This document shows, one piece after another, positions 1 to 6,865 of a DNA stretch of 11,772 nt. The stretch is from contig JAEXZS010000074.1 of NCBI GenBank assembly GCA_023451375.1, positions 1-11,772 of the forward strand. Direction: 5' to 3'. Made by a program: the position numbers and the translations under genes. The stretch comes from Pseudomonadota bacterium (GTDB lineage: Bacteria; Pseudomonadota; Alphaproteobacteria; Caulobacterales; Caulobacteraceae). The notes under the pieces were generated by a model that was not told the DNA's origin, did no database searches, and was given only the letters and a program-made list of their open reading frames with translations. Every line of letters starts with the position of its first letter. Position 1 is the first letter of the stretch.

Positions 1-183
1 GCCGAGGGCGAGACGCCCGTGGCGCCGGGCGCCGGCGAGGCCGCGGCCTCCAGCGGGGGCCAAGTCGGCGGCGCGCCGGACACCGGCGTCGCGGGCCAGC
101 CGGAATCGCAGACGACCAATCCGGCCCCGCCGTCGGCCGCCAGCTCGCAGCTGGGCACGGCGCAGAACCAGCCGGGCGACTGA
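1..183 (+). CDS. C-terminal tail of an unrecognised protein (5' end outside window)
   Basis: Frame 1 is open from the first base to a TGA at 181-183, giving 60 residues of a gene that starts before the window. The tail is rich in Ala, Gly, Pro, Ser and Gln and has few charged residues. It ends in QLGTAQNQPGD. I see no domain, repeat unit or membrane segment. A low-complexity tail of this kind often follows a folded domain in an exported or envelope protein, but nothing here proves that. A strong terminator begins 27 bases after the stop, which supports this being the true end of a plus-strand transcription unit. The function cannot be named from this fragment. Confidence 0.7.
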   Translation, partial: AEGETPVAPGAGEAAASSGGQVGGAPDTGVAGQPESQTTNPAPPSAASSQLGTAQNQPGD

Positions 184-209
184 ACGTCCAACATGGATGA
201 TGTGAAGAA

Positions 210-237
210 GGGCGGTCCCGGGTGGCCGCCCTTTTTT
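210..237 (+). terminator. Rho-independent terminator of the leftmost gene
   Basis: GGGCGG at 210-215 pairs with CCGCCC at 226-231. A T-G and a C-G pair extend the stem inward, and six T follow at 232-237. The hairpin lies 27 bases after the stop at 183 and ends 11 bases before the 3' end of the convergent NlpC/P60 gene. On the minus strand only a weak pyrimidine run (CTTCTTC) follows the stem, so it should act mainly on plus-strand transcripts. Confidence 0.9.
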
Positions 238-248
238 CATGTCCGGTG

Positions 249-1037
249 TTAAAGCCGGCGGAAGACGGCCGGGGCGAAACCTTCGCCGGTCAGCCGGGCC
301 TCGACCTCGGCCAGGGGCTCGATCACCACCCCGCCCTTGTCGCCGGTCGCGTGGATGAGGCGCTCGCCGTCCAGCATCAGGGCGGAATGGCCGGTCCAGT
401 CGTGGTCGCCCGCGGCGGCCAGCCAGACAACGATGTCGCCGCGCATCCGCTCGGCGCCCTCGACGGCGCGACCCAGGGCGGCCTGGCCGTCGGAACGCCG
501 CGGGCCGGGAAGGCCGCAGGCCAGCAGCGCCTGCTGCACCAGGCCCGAGCAGTCGGTCTCGATCGAGGAGCGGGCGCCCAGGGCGTGGGGCCGGCCGAGC
601 AGCCGCTCGGCTATGGCGACGGGATCGCGTTCGAAATCGCCGATCGGCTCGAGGTCGGCCTCGGACACCGCGCCGGCGTCATCCCCCACCAGAGCGTTCA
701 GCGGCAGGGCGGCGGAGACCGAGGCGACGCGCCGCGTCGCCAGGGGCGCGCCCGGCGACAGGTTGTCTGTCACCACCCAGCCCACCACGCCGTCGCGGCG
801 GGCCCGGCCCCAGGCGCGGCCGTCGCGGCGTTCCAGCACGTCGAAGACTTCGCCGAACAGAAGCTGGTCTATGCGCGCCTCGCGCTCGGACCACAGGTCG
901 GCGACGGCGACGCGGCAATGCATCGGCTCGACCGCCCGATAGGATCCCGCGCGCACCAGCCCTTCCAGCGCCTGTTCGGCGAGGTCGGGGCGGGCCAGAA
1001 GCTCGCCGGGCGGGATCAGGTCGAGGACGTCGGTCAA
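249..1037 (-). CDS. NlpC/P60 family cysteine peptidase with N-terminal SH3-like domain
   Basis: This 262-residue protein probably cleaves peptide bonds in cell-wall stem peptides or related D,L-peptides. Residues 40-95 look like a bacterial SH3 domain (LLFGEVFDVLERRDG...GWV). Residues 140-262 form the NlpC/P60 domain. The catalytic Cys is C163 in TDCSGLVQQA, and the likely catalytic His is H217 in GHSALMLDGERLIHA. The segment before the Cys, usually LGTPYxWGGRSS, reads LGRPHALGARSS here, so the conserved WGG is lost. No signal peptide is visible, which suggests a cytoplasmic role in peptide recycling. The start is TTG; no in-frame ATG or GTG lies just upstream and no good Shine-Dalgarno is seen, so the exact start is uncertain. 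The gene lies 84 bases downstream of the aminopeptidase on the same strand and probably shares its transcript. Confidence 0.9.
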   Translation of the reverse strand: MTDVLDLIPPGELLARPDLAEQALEGLVRAGSYRAVEPMHCRVAVADLWSEREARIDQLLFGEVFDVLERRDGRAWGRARRDGVVGWVVTDNLSPGAPLATRRVASVSAALPLNALVGDDAGAVSEADLEPIGDFERDPVAIAERLLGRPHALGARSSIETDCSGLVQQALLACGLPGPRRSDGQAALGRAVEGAERMRGDIVVWLAAAGDHDWTGHSALMLDGERLIHATGDKGGVVIEPLAEVEARLTGEGFAPAVFRRL

Positions 1038-1103
1038 ACGTGGGCTCGCATCGATTGAGCCGCCAGTCTTATGCGGGCAAGGCGAATGGGCCGTTAACAG
1101 GCG

Positions 1104-1129
1104 TCGCTTTTCTGAGGAAAATCAAGCGA
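1104..1129 (-). repeat. Hairpin across the aminopeptidase stop codon
   Basis: TCGC (1104-1107) pairs with GCGA (1126-1129), and TTTTC (1108-1112) pairs with GAAAA (1117-1121). The loop is four bases and there is a four-base bulge at 1122-1125. The structure covers the TGA of the minus-strand aminopeptidase gene. No T-run follows on that strand, so it is not a classical terminator. It could be an attenuator or a 3'-end stabiliser between the aminopeptidase and NlpC/P60 genes, or chance. Confidence 0.35.
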
Positions 1130-2504
1130 ACCGCGTTTTCAGATAATGATAGCAAGCCCTTAGCGCCTGGGCCTCGCCGCCTTCGGGGAAACCGGGCCGG
1201 GCGCGCGGATTCCAGGCGAAGATGTCCATGTGCGCCCAGGCGCCGGTCTGGGGCGCGAACCTCTGCAGGAACAGGGCGGCGGTGACGGAGCCCGCCTGGG
1301 CCCAGGCCGAGGAATCGTTCTTCAGGTCGGCGATCTCGGTGTCCAGCGCGGCGCGGTAGCCGGGCCACAGCGGCATGCGCCACAGCGGATCGCGCACCGC
1401 CTGCGCCGCCTCCAGAAGGCCGGCGGCCAGGGCGTCGTCGTCGGTATAGAGCGGCGGCAGGTCCGGCCCCAGGGCGATGCGGGCGGCGCCGGTCAGGGTG
1501 GCGAAGTCCAGCGTCAGCGCCGGCTGGTGCTCGCCCGCCCGCGTCAGGGCGTCGGCCAGGATCAGACGGCCCTCCGCATCGGTGTTGCCGATCTCGATGG
1601 TCAGACCCTTGCGGCTGTGCAGGATATCGCCGGGCCGGAAGGAATCCGCCGAGACCGCGTTCTCGACGGCCGCCACGATGACGACCAGCCGCACGGGCAG
1701 GTCGGCCTGCATGACCAGCCGCCCCAGCGCCAGGGCGTGGGCCGAGCCGCCCATGTCCTTCTTCATGTTGCGCATGCCGGCGGCGGGCTTGAGGTCCAGG
1801 CCGCCGGTGTCGAACACCACCCCCTTGCCGACCAGGGCGACCAGCGGCAGGTCGGCGCGGTCCAGCTTCCAGCCGATCTCGATCAGGCGCGGCGCGCGAT
1901 GCGGGGCGGCGGCGCGGCCGACGGCGTGGACGGCGGGGTAGTTGGCCTCCAGCAGGGCGTCGCCCTCGGTGACGGTGATCGCGGCGGCGGACTCCTCGGC
2001 GATCTCCCGGGCGATGGTCTCGATCTGCAGCGGCCCCATGTCGGCGGCTGGGGTGTCGACCATCTCGCGCGCCAGTGTCGCGGCGGCGACGATGCGCGAG
2101 GTCTCCGCGAGGTCCAGCCCTTCCGGCGCGACCAGACGTACGGGCGCCTTGTCGGCCCGCGCCTTGTAGCGGTCGAAGACATAGGTCCCCAGCAGGAAGG
2201 CCAGCGCCGCCTGGCGGGCGGGCTCCGGCTCCGCCTCCAGCCGATAGAGACCGCCGGGCAGGCGGCCGGGCAGGGCGCGCGCGCTCATGGGATCGAGGTC
2301 GCGGCCGGCGCCGACCAGCACCTGGCCCACGCCGCCCTCGGCGTTCGGCACGACCAGCAGTTGGCCAGGCTTGCCGTCGAAAGCGTTGAGGTCGCCCCAG
2401 CGCCGGGCCGCGTCGTCCAGCACGGCCTCGGGACCGACGAAGCGGATCGGGATCGCGCCCTCGCCCCGTTCGGCGGCGACCAGGTGCGGATGAAGGACGG
2501 ACAT
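1122..2504 (-). CDS. M17 family leucyl aminopeptidase-type metallopeptidase
   Basis: This 460-residue protein should remove N-terminal residues from peptides in the cytoplasm using two metal ions. The C-terminal catalytic domain (about residues 130-460) carries every hallmark of family M17. These are K227 and D232 in GKGVVFDTGG, K239 in LDLKP, D250 in KKDMGG, and the signature NTDAEGRL with D309, E311 and R313. The distance from D250 to D309 (59 residues) matches known M17 enzymes. The N-terminal domain is short and diverged, as in the group usually labelled 'leucyl aminopeptidase family protein' rather than classical PepA. The start is ATG with GAGG seven bases upstream. The gene is divergent from the TPR gene and lies upstream of the NlpC/P60 gene on the same strand, so the pair probably works in peptide turnover. 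Confidence 0.95.
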   Translation of the reverse strand: MSVLHPHLVAAERGEGAIPIRFVGPEAVLDDAARRWGDLNAFDGKPGQLLVVPNAEGGVGQVLVGAGRDLDPMSARALPGRLPGGLYRLEAEPEPARQAALAFLLGTYVFDRYKARADKAPVRLVAPEGLDLAETSRIVAAATLAREMVDTPAADMGPLQIETIAREIAEESAAAITVTEGDALLEANYPAVHAVGRAAAPHRAPRLIEIGWKLDRADLPLVALVGKGVVFDTGGLDLKPAAGMRNMKKDMGGSAHALALGRLVMQADLPVRLVVIVAAVENAVSADSFRPGDILHSRKGLTIEIGNTDAEGRLILADALTRAGEHQPALTLDFATLTGAARIALGPDLPPLYTDDDALAAGLLEAAQAVRDPLWRMPLWPGYRAALDTEIADLKNDSSAWAQAGSVTAALFLQRFAPQTGAWAHMDIFAWNPRARPGFPEGGEAQALRACYHYLKTRFA

Positions 2505-2522
2505 GAGCGGGCCTCGCGACGG

Positions 2523-2537
2523 TTAACCAAGCCTTGA
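2523..2537. promoter_or_regulatory. CtrA-like box (TTAA-N7-TTGA) in the divergent intergenic region
   Basis: TTAA at 2523-2526, seven bases, then TTGA at 2534-2537 matches the alphaproteobacterial CtrA consensus TTAA-N7-TTAA with one mismatch. The first half reads TTAACC, the longer CtrA half-site. It sits between the divergent aminopeptidase and TadD-like genes, 19 bases from the first and 50 from the second. TTGACG at 2534-2539 could also serve as a -35 box for the rightward gene, but I see no convincing -10 at the right distance. This is inferred from pattern alone. Confidence 0.3.
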
Positions 2538-2586
2538 CGCGAACCGGCGACTTTCAGCGCCTACCGAGGACCGTCTGGACCTGACC

Positions 2587-3378
2587 ATGTCGCGCATGAC
2601 CGCCGCTCTCGCAACCGCCGCCCTGATCATCGGCGTCGCCGCACCCGCCTGGGCCGAGGCCGCCCGCGCCAACCCGCAGGGGCCGGTGCGCGCCTCGGCG
2701 GAGGTGCGCGCGACCTACGACCGCATGGACGCCCTGTCGCGCTCGATCTTCTGGGCCAATGAGCAACAGACCGATCCGACCGATGCGATAGCCGGGATCA
2801 AGCTGGCGCAGGCGCTGCGCGAACTGGGCCGCTACGACCAGGCGGTCACGGCGGCGGAGACGACGCTGGCGGTTCAGCCGACCAATCTCGACGCCCTGCT
2901 GGAGCTGGGCCGCGCCCATATCGCGCGGGGGCAGGCCTTCTACGGCATCGCCGCGCTGGAGAAGGCGCGCGACCAGGCGCCCCGCGACTGGCGTCCGCTG
3001 TCGCTGCTGGGCGTGGCCTATCAGCAGGTGTCGCGCCCCGACGACGCGCGTGCGGCCTGGAACCAGGCGCTGGCCCTTTCGCCCGACAATCCCGACGTCC
3101 TGACCAACGCCGCCATGGCCGCCATGACCCAGGGCGACGCCGCCGGGGCCGAGACCCTGCTTCGCCGCGCCGCCGCCCGGCCGGACGCCTCGCCCAAGGT
3201 GCGCCAGAACCTGGCCATGGTCCTGGGGCTGCAGGGGCGGCTGGACGAGGCGGAGCACATCCTGCGCCGCGAACTGCCGCCGGAGCTGGCCGAGAAGAAC
3301 CTGCAATGGCTGCGCGGCCGGGCCGCAGGCGCCGAGACGGCGGAGACGGCCCGCACCTGGAGCTCGCTCGGGGGATAG
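2587..3378 (+). CDS. Secreted tetratricopeptide repeat protein, TadD-like
   Basis: The protein has 263 residues. Residues 1-23 form a signal peptide with likely cleavage after AWA, so it should reach the periplasm. About five TPR units follow, near 66-98, 99-132, 133-166, 167-200 and 203-235; LRELGRYDQAVTAAETTLAV and LGLQGRLDEAEHILRREL are typical helix pairs. The N-terminal block (DRMDALSRSIFWANEQ) and the closing NLQWLRGR resemble TadD proteins of Flp/Tad pilus systems, but no other tad gene is nearby. TPR proteins of this kind act as scaffolds, and the partner is unknown. The start at 2587 has no strong Shine-Dalgarno; an in-frame ATG at 2596 would also leave a working signal peptide. The HAD phosphatase gene begins 36 bases downstream and may be cotranscribed. 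Confidence 0.85.
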   Translation: MSRMTAALATAALIIGVAAPAWAEAARANPQGPVRASAEVRATYDRMDALSRSIFWANEQQTDPTDAIAGIKLAQALRELGRYDQAVTAAETTLAVQPTNLDALLELGRAHIARGQAFYGIAALEKARDQAPRDWRPLSLLGVAYQQVSRPDDARAAWNQALALSPDNPDVLTNAAMAAMTQGDAAGAETLLRRAAARPDASPKVRQNLAMVLGLQGRLDEAEHILRRELPPELAEKNLQWLRGRAAGAETAETARTWSSLGG

Positions 3379-3414
3379 GATTGCCCCTCGCGGCCCGGCG
3401 TGCTGGAAGGGCGC

Positions 3415-4068
3415 ATGCCGTCCTCCCCGCGCGCCTACCAGGCCTTCCTGTTCGACATGGACGGGACGCTGATCACCTCGACCGCCGCCGCCGAACGCGT
3501 CTGGAGCCGCTGGGCCGAGCGCCACGGGCTGGATCTGGACGCCTTCATCCCGACCATCCACGGCGTACGGGCGATCGACACCATTCGCCGCCAGAACCTG
3601 CCGGACATCGACCTGGACGCCGAGGTGGCCTGGGTCGAGCGCGGCGAGATCGAGGATGTGAAGGGCGTGGCGCCGATCCCCGGGGCGGCGGCGTTCGTGA
3701 AGCGGCTGCCGCCGGACCGCTGGGCCGTGGTGACCTCCGCCTCGGTTCCGCTGGCGAAGGCGCGGTTGGAGGCCGCCGGCGTCGAGCCGCCCCGGACCCT
3801 GATCACCGCCGAGGACGTGGAGCGCGGCAAGCCCGATCCGGCCGGCTATTTGAAGGCGGCCGAGGCGCTGGGCTTCGCCGTCGCCGACTGCCTGGTGTTC
3901 GAGGACGCGGAGGCGGGCATCCAGGCCGGAGAGGCGGCGGGCGCGGACGTGGTCGTGGTCACGGCGGCGCGGACGCATCCGCTGGAGACGACCCATCCGA
4001 CGCTGAAGGATTATGGCGAGGCGAGGCTGGAGGTCGCGGCGGATGGGCGTCTGTTGCTGACGCTGTAG
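3415..4068 (+). CDS. HAD superfamily phosphatase (beta-phosphoglucomutase/sugar phosphatase-like)
   Basis: This 217-residue soluble protein carries all four HAD motifs. Motif I is FLFDMDGTL with nucleophile D14 and acid D16. Motif II is VVTSAS (T107/S108). Motif III is K139 in ERGKPDP. Motif IV is E163-D164 in VFEDAEAG. The helical cap between motifs I and II (about residues 25-90) places it among the small-metabolite phosphatases related to YfbT-type sugar-phosphate phosphatases and glycerol-3-phosphatase. The substrate cannot be read from sequence. I chose the ATG at 3415 because GGAAGG lies four bases before it; a GTG at 3400, in frame, has no ribosome site. It follows the TPR gene by 36 bases and precedes the Fe-S scaffold gene by about 57, so the three may form one operon. 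Confidence 0.92.
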   Translation: MPSSPRAYQAFLFDMDGTLITSTAAAERVWSRWAERHGLDLDAFIPTIHGVRAIDTIRRQNLPDIDLDAEVAWVERGEIEDVKGVAPIPGAAAFVKRLPPDRWAVVTSASVPLAKARLEAAGVEPPRTLITAEDVERGKPDPAGYLKAAEALGFAVADCLVFEDAEAGIQAGEAAGADVVVVTAARTHPLETTHPTLKDYGEARLEVAADGRLLLTL

Positions 4069-4125
4069 AGCCTCGCCCGCTGCGCTGCGCTTCACGGAGG
4101 AGGATTGAGCGCCTATCTTCCTGGC

Positions 4126-4581
4126 ATGATCGACGACCTCTACAGCGCGCGCATCCTGATGCTGGCGGCGAACCTGCCTCGCGCGGGGCGGCTGGCCGCG
4201 CCGGAGGGGACGGGCGAGCGGGTCGCCAAGCTGTGCGGCTCGCGGGCGACGGTCGATGTGACGCTGGACGAGACGGGGCGGGTCGCGGACTTCGCCCAGG
4301 ACGTCAAGGCCTGCGCCCTGGGTCAGGCGGCGGCGGGCGTGCTGGGCCAGCATGTGATCGGCGCCGGCGTGCAGGAGATCATGGAGGCGCGCGACGCCAT
4401 GTCCGCCATGCTGAAGGCGGACGGCGAGGGTCCCGCCGGCCGGTTCGAGGACCTGCGGCTGTTGAAGCCGGTGGCCGGCTATCCGGCGCGCCACGCCTCC
4501 ACCCTGGTGGCCGTCGAGGCGACGCTGGAGGCGGTGAACGCGGCGATGGCGGCGCGAACTCGTCTCGCCGGCGCGGCCTGA
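4126..4581 (+). CDS. IscU/NifU-like iron-sulfur cluster assembly scaffold protein (divergent)
   Basis: This 151-residue protein has the fold-defining pattern of IscU/SufU scaffolds, which hold a nascent Fe-S cluster before transfer. Two of the three ligand cysteines are present: C37 in KLCGSR and C63 in VKACALGQAAA. At the third site IscU has HCS; here the sequence is RHAST, so His123 remains and the Cys is replaced by Ala124. The Asp after the first Cys (CGD in IscU) is Ser39. This looks like a separate alphaproteobacterial branch, and classical scaffold activity is unproven. I chose the ATG at 4126 by resemblance to homologues beginning MIDxLYSA. An in-frame TTG at 4105 has GGAGG four bases upstream and would add seven residues. 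No cysteine desulfurase or chaperone gene is adjacent. Confidence 0.88.
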   Translation: MIDDLYSARILMLAANLPRAGRLAAPEGTGERVAKLCGSRATVDVTLDETGRVADFAQDVKACALGQAAAGVLGQHVIGAGVQEIMEARDAMSAMLKADGEGPAGRFEDLRLLKPVAGYPARHASTLVAVEATLEAVNAAMAARTRLAGAA

Positions 4582-4594
4582 CGGGGCTGGCCGG

Positions 4595-4623
4595 TTGATC
4601 CCCTGGTCACGACGGGGGATAAG
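4595..4623 (+). promoter_or_regulatory. Candidate promoter for yidD-thrS
   Basis: TTGATC (4595-4600) and GATAAG (4618-4623) are separated by 17 bases, a reasonable sigma-70-type pair with four of six consensus bases each. Transcription would begin near 4630, about 30 bases before yidD. The same stretch contains a 6-bp inverted repeat (ATCCCC 4598-4603 with GGGGAT 4615-4620) without a T-run. It is assigned on pattern and position only. Confidence 0.35.
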
Positions 4624-4661
4624 CGCGGCGAACCCCCGCTCAGCCCCCGGCGAAGGGACCG

Positions 4662-4934
4662 ATGTCTCTCTATGAACGCGGCGTCCGCGCGGCCCACCGG
4701 GGCTATAAGCTGACGCTATCCCCCCTGATCGGGCAGCAGTGCCGGTTTCTGCCGACCTGTTCGGACTATGGGCGCGACGCCCTGATCCAGCATGGTCCGC
4801 TCAAGGGGGGATGGCTGACGGTGCGCAGGCTCTGTAAATGCCATCCCTTCGGCGGATCAGGGTATGACCCGGTCCCGCCACGCGAGACCGCCTTGGCGGC
4901 GAGCGCGAGAGAAAAGCCAAAGACGAAATCATGA
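4662..4934 (+). CDS. yidD: Membrane protein insertion efficiency factor YidD
   Basis: This 90-residue protein carries the YidD/DUF37 signature: CRFLPTCSDYGRDALIQHG, then KGGWLTVRRL, then CKCHPFGGSGYDPVP. The family helps YidC-dependent insertion of inner-membrane proteins. It has no clear transmembrane span and is thought to bind the membrane through an amphipathic helix, here within residues 1-25. The Cys-rich core is intact; the usual Arg of RCHPF is Lys. After residue 75 the tail is Ala/Lys-rich and probably disordered. The start ATG has AAGGGA three bases upstream. Its stop codon overlaps the thrS start (ATGA at 4931-4934), so the two are almost certainly cotranscribed and translationally coupled. 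It is not next to yidC, rpmH or rnpA, its common location elsewhere. Confidence 0.95.
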   Translation: MSLYERGVRAAHRGYKLTLSPLIGQQCRFLPTCSDYGRDALIQHGPLKGGWLTVRRLCKCHPFGGSGYDPVPPRETALAASAREKPKTKS

Positions 4935-6865
4935 TCGACCTGAAGTTCCCCGACGGCGCGGTGCGCCAGTACCCCGAAGGCTCCACGGCGCGCGACGTCG
5001 CGACCTCGATCTCGCCGTCGCTGGCCAAGAAGGCCGTGCTGGCCGAGCTGAACGGCGAGCAGCGCGACATAGGCCGGGTGCTGGAGACGGGCGGCGACTT
5101 CCGCCTGATCATGCGCGACGATCCCGAGGCGCTGTACACCATCCGCCACGACGCGGCCCACGTTCTGGCCGAGGCGGTCCAGACCCTGTTCCCCGGCACC
5201 CAGGTCACGATCGGCCCGGCCATCGAGGACGGCTTCTACTATGACTTCTTCCGCGACGAGCCGTTCTCGACGGACGACTTCGCCGCCATCGAGAAGGAGA
5301 TGGGCCGGATCGTCGATCGCGACGCCAAGTTCGAGCGCGAGGTCTGGGATCGCGACGAGGCGATCCAGTTCTTCGAGGCGCGCGGCGAGGCCTTCAAGGC
5401 CGAGCTGATCCGCGATCTGCCCGAGAGCGAGACGATCACCCTGTACAAGCAGGGCGACTGGATCGACCTGTGCCGGGGGCCGCACTTCCCCTCGACGCGC
5501 CACGTCGGCAAGGCGTTCAAGCTGACCAAACTGGCCGGCGCCTACTGGCGCGGCGACTCCAAGCGTGAGCAACTGCAGCGCATCTACGGCACGGCGTGGG
5601 CCTCCAAGGAGGACCTGGACGCCTATCTTCAGCGGCTGGAGGAGGCCGAGAAGCGCGATCACCGTCGCCTAGGCAGGGCGATGGAGCTCTTCCACATGCA
5701 GGAAGAGGGCCGGGGCATGGTCTTCTGGCACCCCAAGGGCTGGGTCCTGTGGCGCGTGCTGGAAGACTATATGCGTCGCCGCCTGGACGCCGCCGGCTAT
5801 GTCGAGGTCAAGACGCCCCAGGTTCTGGACCGCAAGTTCTGGGAGGCCTCGGGCCACTGGGAAAAATACCGTCCCAACATGTTCGTCTGCGAGACGGTCG
5901 AGGGCGAGACCCTCAGCCTCAAGCCGATGAACTGCCCCGGCCACGTGCAGATCTTCGACCAGGGCCAGCGGTCGTACCGCGAACTGCCGCTGCGGATGGC
6001 CGAGTTCGGCGCCTGCCACCGCTATGAGCCGTCGGGTTCGCTGCACGGCCTCATGCGGGTGCGCGGCTTCACCCAGGACGACGCCCACATCTTCTGCCGC
6101 GAGGACCAGATCGTCGAGGAGACGGCCGAGTTCATCAAGCTGTGCCGCAGCGTCCACGCCGACCTGGGCATGGAGACGGCCTACATCAGCCTGGGCACCC
6201 GCCCGGAGACGCGCGCGGGCACGGACGAGTTCTGGGACAAGGCCGAGGCCCAGATGCTGGAGGCCGCGCGGGCCGCGGGGTCGGAGCCGGTGATCACGCC
6301 GGGCGACGGCGCCTTCTACGCGCCCAAGCTGGACTTCGTCGTCAAGGACGCCATCGGCCGGGAATGGACCTGCGGCACGATCCAGCTGGACTATGTCCTG
6401 CCGGAGCGGCTGGACGCGACCTACATCGCCGAGGACGGCCAGAAGCACCGGCCGGTCATGCTGCACCGGGCGATCCTGGGGTCGTTCGAGCGGTTCATCG
6501 GCATCATGATCGAGAACTACGCCGGGGCCTTCCCGCTGTGGCTGGCGCCCGTCCAGGCGGTGGTGGCGACCATCACCTCCGACGCCGACGGCTATGCGGA
6601 AGAGGTGGCGGCGAAGTTCCGCGCCGCGGGCCTGCGCGTCGACACCGATCTGCGCAACGAGAAGATCAACTACAAGATCCGCGAGCACTCCGTCGGCAAG
6701 GTTCCCGCCATCGCCGTGGTCGGCCGCAAGGAGGCGGAGGAGGGCAAGGTCGCCATCCGCCGCCTGGGCAGCCAGGCCCAGACCATCGTCACCGTCGAGG
6801 AGGCCATTCGCCTGCTGACCGAAGAGGCGACGCCGCCGGACCTGCAGCGCGCCGCTCAGTCGTAG
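4931..6865 (+). CDS. thrS: Threonine--tRNA ligase
   Basis: This 644-residue cytoplasmic enzyme charges tRNA-Thr, and it is full length with all expected domains. The TGS domain is at about 1-62. The editing domain has H73 and H77 (RHDAAHVLAEA) plus C181 and H185 (CRGPH), which remove mischarged serine. The class II catalytic core spans about 245-535, with zinc ligands C335 (MNCPGH), H386 (DDAHIF) and H512 (MLHRAILGSFERF), and motif 2 around RYEPSGSLHGLMRVRGF. The anticodon-binding domain runs from about 540 to 630. The start ATG lies inside the yidD stop and has no Shine-Dalgarno of its own, so ribosomes probably arrive from yidD. The 3' end overlaps the convergent GH35 gene by 10 bases, leaving no room for a separate terminator. 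Confidence 0.98.
   Translation: MIDLKFPDGAVRQYPEGSTARDVATSISPSLAKKAVLAELNGEQRDIGRVLETGGDFRLIMRDDPEALYTIRHDAAHVLAEAVQTLFPGTQVTIGPAIEDGFYYDFFRDEPFSTDDFAAIEKEMGRIVDRDAKFEREVWDRDEAIQFFEARGEAFKAELIRDLPESETITLYKQGDWIDLCRGPHFPSTRHVGKAFKLTKLAGAYWRGDSKREQLQRIYGTAWASKEDLDAYLQRLEEAEKRDHRRLGRAMELFHMQEEGRGMVFWHPKGWVLWRVLEDYMRRRLDAAGYVEVKTPQVLDRKFWEASGHWEKYRPNMFVCETVEGETLSLKPMNCPGHVQIFDQGQRSYRELPLRMAEFGACHRYEPSGSLHGLMRVRGFTQDDAHIFCREDQIVEETAEFIKLCRSVHADLGMETAYISLGTRPETRAGTDEFWDKAEAQMLEAARAAGSEPVITPGDGAFYAPKLDFVVKDAIGREWTCGTIQLDYVLPERLDATYIAEDGQKHRPVMLHRAILGSFERFIGIMIENYAGAFPLWLAPVQAVVATITSDADGYAEEVAAKFRAAGLRVDTDLRNEKINYKIREHSVGKVPAIAVVGRKEAEEGKVAIRRLGSQAQTIVTVEEAIRLLTEEATPPDLQRAAQS

Noticed and set aside
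222..1058. A 278-codon plus-strand frame opposite the NlpC/P60 gene
   Set aside because: It is a mirror of the NlpC/P60 gene with no domain, and its start lies inside the terminator.
1050..1121. Extra small gene between the aminopeptidase and NlpC/P60 genes
   Set aside because: Only a five-codon ATG frame is seen on the minus strand, with no ribosome site and no conserved features.
4105..4125. TTG start for the Fe-S scaffold gene with GGAGG four bases upstream
   Set aside because: It cannot be excluded, but homologues as I recall them begin at MIDxLYSA, so the ATG at 4126 was preferred.
2554..4494. A 646-codon open frame on the minus strand
   Set aside because: It is antisense to the TPR, HAD and Fe-S scaffold genes, all of which have clear motifs. 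Its protein is Arg/Gly/Gln-rich without domains, as expected from antisense of high-GC codons.
3306..4598. A 430-codon plus-strand frame overlapping the HAD and scaffold genes
   Set aside because: The translation is Arg/Gly/Ala low complexity and the other frame carries the real HAD and IscU-like motifs.
4598..4620. Inverted repeat ATCCCC/GGGGAT as a terminator after the scaffold gene
   Set aside because: No T-run follows, and the downstream bases fit a -10 box better.
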